DNA of 64,000 bases from Anaeromyces robustus (Eukaryota; Neocallimastigomycota; Neocallimastigomycetes; Neocallimastigales; Neocallimastigaceae). Made by a program: the position numbers and the translations under genes. Position 1 is the stretch's first letter. The number at the start of each line of letters is the position of its first letter. Shown here one piece after another: positions 57,301-64,000 of this stretch. The stretch is from the NCBI GenBank assembly GCA_002104895.1, contig MCFG01000021.1:266001-330000 (forward strand), given 5' to 3'. Under the pieces are notes generated by a model. It saw nothing but the letters and a program-made list of their open reading frames with translations, made no database searches and was not told the origin of the DNA.

Positions 57301-60300
57301 GATCTTTTTCTTTATCAAGTTTAAATAAATCATAATCTTGAAGAAGAGAACATTGATTATTACTTAAAACTTGATAAACTTTGTCACAATAATCAATACA
57401 ATTAGCAAAATAGACATTATTATTGTAAAGATCAATGCATAGGTCATTATAAGTACTATTTCTAAGAAAAGAGGAAGCAGTGGAGAAAGTAAGTGGTTCA
57501 TCAAAAGCCATAGTAAGACCCTTTTTACGATCACTTGTAGTTTCAATATACATCATATGTTCATTAGCTTTATAACCATTTTCAATAGTATTTTCATTTT
57601 CATTTATAAAGGAACGAATAGTTTGATAAAATTCTTCTGAATTTTTAACAAAAATAAAGAAACGATGTGATAAAACTCTACGAGTAGTTGAATTAAGATA
57701 AAGCATAGGTAATAATTCCTTTTCTGGAATATTTAGCCATTGATTTAAAGTTTCTTTTAAGAGTCTTAAATTAGAAGCAGAAAAGAACCCTACATAAGGG
57801 CATGGTATTCTCTCACCTAATTTATTTCTTTTAATTAAAACAGATATATTATTTTTATCAAATTGGGGTTCCTCTTCTAAAATAACATTAGCATTAGCAC
57901 CACCAAAACCAAAAGAATTTATTGCTACACGATGACGACCTTTACCGGAAAGAGGTTCCATTTTATCAGCTATACGAATACCTAATTTATCACAATCAAT
58001 ACCTGGATTCAAAATATCAAAAGCAGTTTGAGGTACAATAGTTTGTTTATGAAGAATTAAAGCACCTTTAATTAATCCAACAACACCACTTAAATATTCA
58101 CCATGGCCTACATTACCTTTAACCGAACCTACAGGAATAGGTGGATTTCCATTATTTTTATTTACCTTACCATAGGCTTCACCAATGGATCTTGCTTCAA
58201 TAGGATCACCAACTGCTGTTCCTGTACCATGAGCTTCAACAAAATCAATAGTACAAGGATCAATATGACCTTTATCATATACACGTTTCATTAATTGAGA
58301 TTGAGCCTTTGATGAAGGTGTAGTTAATGATGCAGTTTTTCCATCTTCATTACAAGCTGTACTTAAAATTGTAGCATAAATTTTATTATTATCTCTAAGA
58401 GCTTTTTCATAAGGCTTTAATAAAACCATAGCAGCTCCTTCTAAACGTGCATATCCATCAGCAGCAGCATCAAATGGTCGACAAGCCCCTTTTTTGGATA
58501 CTACACGAAGTTGTGAATAAGCAACACCATTAGAAGGAGTTTGGAAAAAGTTTGTACCTGCTACAATAGCCATTTCACAATCACCAACAGCTAAAGAATT
58601 ACAGGCTATAGATAAAGCAGTCATAGAAGAAGAGCAAGCTGTATTAGTAGAAAGAGAAGGACCATGAAGATCAAATAAATAGGATACACGATTAGCATGA
58701 ATAGAAGGTTCAATACCACTATAAGTATATTTTGTAATTTTTTCTGGAACTGAATAAACATAACTACCATAATCCATACCGGAAGTACCAACAAATACAC
58801 CTGTATTGCTACCTTTAAAATCATCTACATCTATGTTAGCATCTTCAATAGTCTCTACAGTTAATTCACATAACCATCTTTGTTCTGGAGTAGCGTCTAA
58901 AGCTTCATTTTGAGAAATACCAAAGAATTTATTATCAAAATCAAAAGCATTTTCAATAAAACCTCCATGAATAGTTTGAATAGTACCAGGTTTTTCAACT
59001 TTACTATACCATTCATCACGATCCCAACGATCTTCAGGAATAAGACCTGTAATAACTTTTTTTTCTGTCATTATCTTCCAGAAATCATCTTTATTACATA
59101 TTTCACCTGGTAAACGAATACCAGTTCCAATGATTGCAAATTTTGGATAAGCTTTAGGATAATGAACATTAGGATCACTATCAGTAATATGTTCCTTTAA
59201 TGGTGAAACTTTTTCTTGTGTTGGATCAGCCATATTTTCAATTTGAATTTCTTTTGGAATTGTAGTCAAATGAACTAATTTTGGATAATAATTAATTAAT
59301 ATAGATTGTAAAATAGTAAAAGCTTCATCAAGAAGTCGTATATTCATTGATCTTAAAATATTAAATTTTAAAATATCATAATTCATGTTGAATGCCTTTT
59401 TTACATAATAACATTCTTAATATTTATTAAATATAAAAACACAAAGAAATATAAAAATATAGATAGATATATATAGATGATATTATTAATATACTTATTC
59501 ATATGGAATTAAAAATGAATTTATATACATATATATATATATATATATAATTAATATATTAAAATATATAAATAGAAATTACTAATTTTATTTTTAAATA
59601 AATGTTGAGCTAAAGCTTCAATATCTTCATTTTCAATAATAATTGATGTAATAGCAGAAGAACTTTCAATAAATTTTAATCCTATCGTTTGACATTTCTT
59701 TTTCCAATATTTAATATTCTTTATTAATTGAGAATGAATGGAAGAATCATCAACATTTTCATCATTTTTAATATCATCATTTATATTATTTATATTTTTA
59801 AATTTTGTAGTATCATTTAAAATAATATCCAAAGAAGAATTTGCTACAGCAGCAGACAAAGTACTTATTGGAGAATAAAATGATTCATCAAAAAGATCAT
59901 TCTGTTGATGAGATAAGATGGATTCGATTTTATTATTAAATATATAAAATTGACCACTACTACATAATACTTTATCCATTGAACAAAAAATAATATCAAC
60001 TTCTTGTTGACATTGATGATAATCAAATGAACCTAAACCCTTTTTTCCTATAACACCTAAAGCATTAGATTCATCCAAAATTGTAATACAACCATATTTT
60101 TTTGATAAATTTAATAACTCTGGAAGGGAACATATATCACCTATTTATTAATTAAGTTATTTTTGTTTGTTTGTTTGTTTGTATGTTTTTATGTTCACGT
60201 TTATTATATTTTAAGTAAAAGTAATAATAAAAATAAAATGAAAAAAAAAGTTATAATAATATAAAAATATATTTATTTTTATTTGAATTATATATATAAA

Positions 60301-61038
60301 TTATATAAATATAATATAATTTAATTTAATATAAGGTTTTCAAATATATACAATAATAAATATATATTTTAAAAAATGTGAAATTTATATTATATATATA
60401 TATTTATATATTTAAATTCGTTGATTAATCAAACTTTTTTGATATTAATATATATTAATATTTTAAATAAAAAATTTACCTTGTAATTCAAAAACACCTT
60501 CTGTAATAATAAATTTCTTACTATCTGGATCGTCTAATATAATAGATTCTAACTTTTCAGCAAGATCTGATACATCATTATGAGAATAAATAATAATATG
60601 ATCATTTTTGATAACAGATGAATTTAATATTTGTTTAAAAGAATTATTGATATGTTCATCAATAAAAACATAATCTTCAGAACATATCAAATTATATAAT
60701 AAGATATCACGCACATCATTTTGATAAGTTTGTATTCTATGAGAAGAACCATATATTTTTTCTAATGATTGATTTAATTCAATATGATAAGGAGTAATAT
60801 ATCCGTAGGAACCTAAACCATATTCTTTTATAGCTTTTTCAGCAGCTAATTTTACTTTTAATTCCTTATTTAAAGAAAGATATGAAGTTGATTTAAAATT
60901 TATATATTTATTTGAACTCTTAATAGATGAAATGGAAGATTTATCATGTATATGAATTGAACCAGTTGAATCTACTAAAGTTACAACTGAATTATTATAT
61001 TTCATTGATAAAATATTATTTTCTTCACTGACTACCAT
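51329..61038 (-). CDS. Giant polyketide synthase-like protein: AOS-KS-AT-DH-ER-KR-crotonase
   Basis: Three exons (61038-60480, 60140-59583, 59415-51329) join in continuous phase to 3067 residues. Residues 1-425 form a PLP-dependent alpha-oxoamine synthase-like domain: YGLGSYGYI, DESNALGVIGKKGLG (D209) and SMDKVL (K243). Its last helices are read only after the second intron (NILRSMNIRLLDEAFTIL). KS at about 463-890 has C633 in NTACSSS, H768 in EAHGTGT and H810. AT follows with GYGSGE at 1122-1127 in place of GHSxGE. DH has H1619 in LVDHQVNNKIVFP and a LDNCFHS partner. A core region and an MDR-type ER follow at about 2140-2400, without the Gly-rich loop. KR at about 2460-2650 has TGAFGGVG, FSSV and AYGAAN. 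A Ser/Gly repeat linker leads to a crotonase-like domain (about 2840-3000). No carrier-protein DSL motif is found. The product is unknown; an iterative or trans-carrier system is inferred. Confidence 0.85.
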
Positions 61039-61218
61039 TATGTTTTAATGAAATTAAATTATAACCCGCTTTTTTTCAACTACTATTATTATTGTTATTT
61101 TAATAGTCAATTCTTTTTATTAATTATAATATGATTATAAACATTAAATTATTGATTTTTTTTTATTTTTTCTTGTTTTGTTTTTTTTTTTTTTCGTTTT
61201 TTTTTTTTTTTATTTTTG

Positions 61219-61265
<47 letters not shown>

Positions 61266-62378
61266 TTTGTTTTTTTTATATTTCGTTTTTTGTTTTTTGT
61301 TTTTTGTTTTTTGTAAAACGCGAAAAAAAGTTTATTTATTTAGCGAATGCATATGTATTTGTAAATAAATAGGAAAAATATTAGAAATAAGTATATTCTT
61401 AATAATTCTTTTTAATTAACTTTGCTTTTTAAAAATTTTATATATAGATATATTTATAAAAAAAAAAAAAAACTATTTTTATGTTCATATATCATATAAT
61501 AATATAGAAACAATATACAATTAAAAAGATAAAATATTATAATATAAAAAATATTGCTTAAAATAATAAATAAATACGTACTTTTTATATTTATTTCAAA
61601 AATATATATATATTGTTAAAAAACAATTTTCCTGTTTTATTTATTCTCTTTTTTTTTTTTTTTTTGTTTTTTTTTTTCTTTTCAAATAACAATTTTAAAT
61701 ATTTTTTATATTAAAAATTTTGTTTAAAAAATTTTTTAAAAAAAAAAACAAATTTTTTTTTGTATACTTAAAATTTATATTAAAAATTTTTAATTTATAA
61801 TTTTTTTTTTTTTTCACAAATTGTTGAATAATTAATTGCAGTTTTATCCTTCTAAAATATTTTTTTATAAAATATGTAATACTTTCGTGTTTTTTAACTT
61901 TATATATTAATATCTATTGAAAATAATAATTTTTTTTATTTTTTGTGAAAATAAATAATCTATAAACACAGTAATATACTAAAATTATAAAAATATAAAA
62001 CTCTCTCCCTTTTTTTATATTTTTATTAATTCTTTTAGTCAAAATAAATTTAAATATAAATATTTAATTATTATTTTAAATTAAATATTATAATGTCCCA
62101 AAATAAATTAAAAAGTAATATAACCATTCATTCACAGGATATATTTAATAATTCTTATTAAAATTATATTCTATTTGTCTTTTCCTTTTAAATAAAAATA
62201 AAATAAAAAAATATTATTTTAATATATATAATAAATAGAAAAAAGTTAGTCTTAGATTATAATATTCTTGATAAAATTTTATATTAATTAATATCATTAT
62301 CATTATTATCATTATTAGTAGTAGTATAAGTATTATTTTATATATCTTAATATCATTATTATCATTATTTTTATTATA

Positions 62379-62414
<36 letters not shown>

Positions 62415-63512
62415 AATATTATTATATTATTTAATATTATTATTGTTAATACACTATCTTATTTAATATCTATTGTTATAATTAATATTAGTATTGATTA
62501 TTGATATTAATATTATTATAAAATAAAAAATTAATAAAAATGAGTAAATAATTAGAATTTAAATGTACAATTTTTACTATTATTCTTATTATTATTATCA
62601 TTATTATTATTATTATTATAATTATATAAACAAGAAGTAACATAAATTATTTTTGAAATAGCAATCTTACTATTAAAGTAATAAAAGAAATTTTTATGAA
62701 ATTACTACTATTTTTTTTTATAATTATTATTATTGAAATCTCAATTTAAAAATTTAAATGAAATTAATCATTTAAACAATAAATTTTTCATTATAAATAT
62801 GAAAAATCATCTTAAATACTAATATTAATGTTATTAAATAAAAACACATGAATATATTTGTTTTGTTTTGTTTTTTTTGTTTTGTATTTTCCTTTTTTTT
62901 TTTTTTTCTTTTCTTTTTTTTTTTTTTTTTTTTTTGACTATCCAATATTACTATAATTTTTCTTCTAATTAATTGATAAAAAAAATAATAATTTAATATT
63001 TACTTTATGATAATATATGTTGTCAAAATATATTTTTCATTAAAAAAAATTAAAATAAAAAAAGAAATAAAGAAAAAAAAAAGAAATGAAATGAAATAAT
63101 ATAAAAATATTATTGATATAATTGAGAAGATTTAAAAACAGTTTTAAAGTATCTGACGAATTAATAAATTTGAATTTTTAATTTGAATTTTTTTTTTTTT
63201 TTTTTTTTAATTAAAAATATAATGATATAAAAAATTTTTATAATATATAAACTTTTAATATATAAATAAATTGTACAATATATAAAATATATTATAATAT
63301 ATATATATTAAATATTAGAATATTTTTTAAAAATAATAAATTTTAATTATAATTAAATATTAAACATAATATTGAAAATAAGTTTAATAAAATAAAAAAT
63401 ATTAAACTCAAAATAAATAATTATTATTATTATTATTAATACATATGATTTTTTAGAAGTACTGTGATTATTAAAATTATATCAAAATTACATAAGACAT
63501 ATATACATACAT

Positions 63513-63547
<35 letters not shown>

Positions 63548-64000
63548 TTTTATTTATTTATTCATTATGCATATTTTATTTTTAGAAGTCTTTGACTATG
63601 TTAAAATGATTTTTTTATATATAAAAAAGTTTTTTTTTTTGTTTAATTAGATTTTCAATTATATTATCATTCTTTTAATAAATAAATTAAGAAATAAATA
63701 ATTAAAATATATGTTATATATAATATACTTTTTTATTTGAATCTACTATGTGATTGTAAATACTATATATTAAAATATTCCATAGTACAAACAAGTAAAT
63801 TTTATATATATATATAACTATAAAAAATAATTTGAATAAAAAATTTTCTTTATATAATATTATAATATTCACAATAATGAAAAATATTATCCTTTATGGT
63901 TATATATTATAAAATATATAAGTTCATATACTTTTTATTTTTACTTTTATTTTTATTTTTACAATTATTTTTATTTTTATTTTTATTTTTATTTTTATTT
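61039..64000. other. Upstream region of the polyketide synthase-like gene, to the window edge
   Basis: A strong poly(T) block (about 61183-61264, poly(A) on the coding strand) sits 145-225 bases above the start codon and may act as a nucleosome-poor promoter element. The rest is homopolymer, ATT arrays near 62360-62412, (TTTA)n near 63510-63550 and (TTTTTA)n at the right edge. No protein-like frame or RNA gene is visible; the short Phe-rich frames over the poly(T) block are artefacts. Confidence 0.5.

Noticed and set aside
59551-60078. Separate short aminotransferase gene ending at a stop near 59551
   Set aside because: The end of that frame runs past a good GT donor at 59582 into A/T repeat. 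Splicing to 59415 keeps phase and restores the missing C-terminal helices of the fold, so I prefer one fused gene.
61131-61372. Phe-rich frames above the polyketide synthase start
   Set aside because: They are translations of a long poly(T) block.

Overview
The window looks like nuclear DNA of an anaerobic gut fungus (Neocallimastigomycota, the Piromyces/Neocallimastix/Anaeromyces group). The evidence is extremely A+T-rich intergenic DNA, short GT-AG introns made almost only of A and T, long asparagine and charged low-complexity tracts, a GH43 enzyme ending in fungal-type (CBM10-like) dockerins, and a receptor that joins a bacterial-type solute-binding domain to seven membrane helices. I infer the group from these traits; no genus is claimed.

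Layout: 1-3229 (+) 3' part of a tandem-Tudor (SGF29-like) chromatin protein. 4839-7507 (-) PKA regulatory subunit, four exons. 12055-15006 (-) aspartate aminotransferase, nine exons. 16249-17796 (-) secreted, probably GPI-anchored PI-PLC-X-like phosphodiesterase. 20486-21445 (-) intronless bacterial-looking alpha/beta hydrolase. 23731-24198 (-) orphan protein. 27057-28670 (+) MDR-family NADPH oxidoreductase. 28671-38960 is a 10 kb gene-poor island holding a decayed secreted-protein gene, a MITE-like element with terminal inverted repeats, a tRNA-Cys, hairpins and a SINE-like insertion with target-site duplications. 38961-40706 (+) GH43 with a ricin-type lectin domain and dockerins. 41690-42305 (+) truncated non-LTR retrotransposon tail. 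44138-47363 (+) solute-binding-domain class C GPCR. 48712-50412 (-) GPI-anchored clan GH-A glycosidase. 51329-61038 (-) a giant polyketide synthase-like gene.

The most unusual locus is the last one. Splicing two short upstream exons onto the 8 kb reading frame gives one 3067-residue protein in continuous phase. Its order is PLP-dependent alpha-oxoamine synthase-like, KS, AT, DH, central region, ER, KR, crotonase-like, with no recognisable acyl carrier protein. KS and KR motifs look intact, while the AT serine position, the ER nucleotide loop and two PLP-site histidines are altered.

The remaining genes fit a plant-biomass-degrading, signal-sensing fungus: secreted and anchored glycosidases, a dockerin-bearing arabinan/xylan enzyme, a receptor likely to bind a small solute, and cAMP signalling. 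Almost all sequence between genes is A/T homopolymer, trinucleotide repeat and minisatellite. Islands of balanced base composition in it reliably mark mobile elements or the tRNA.
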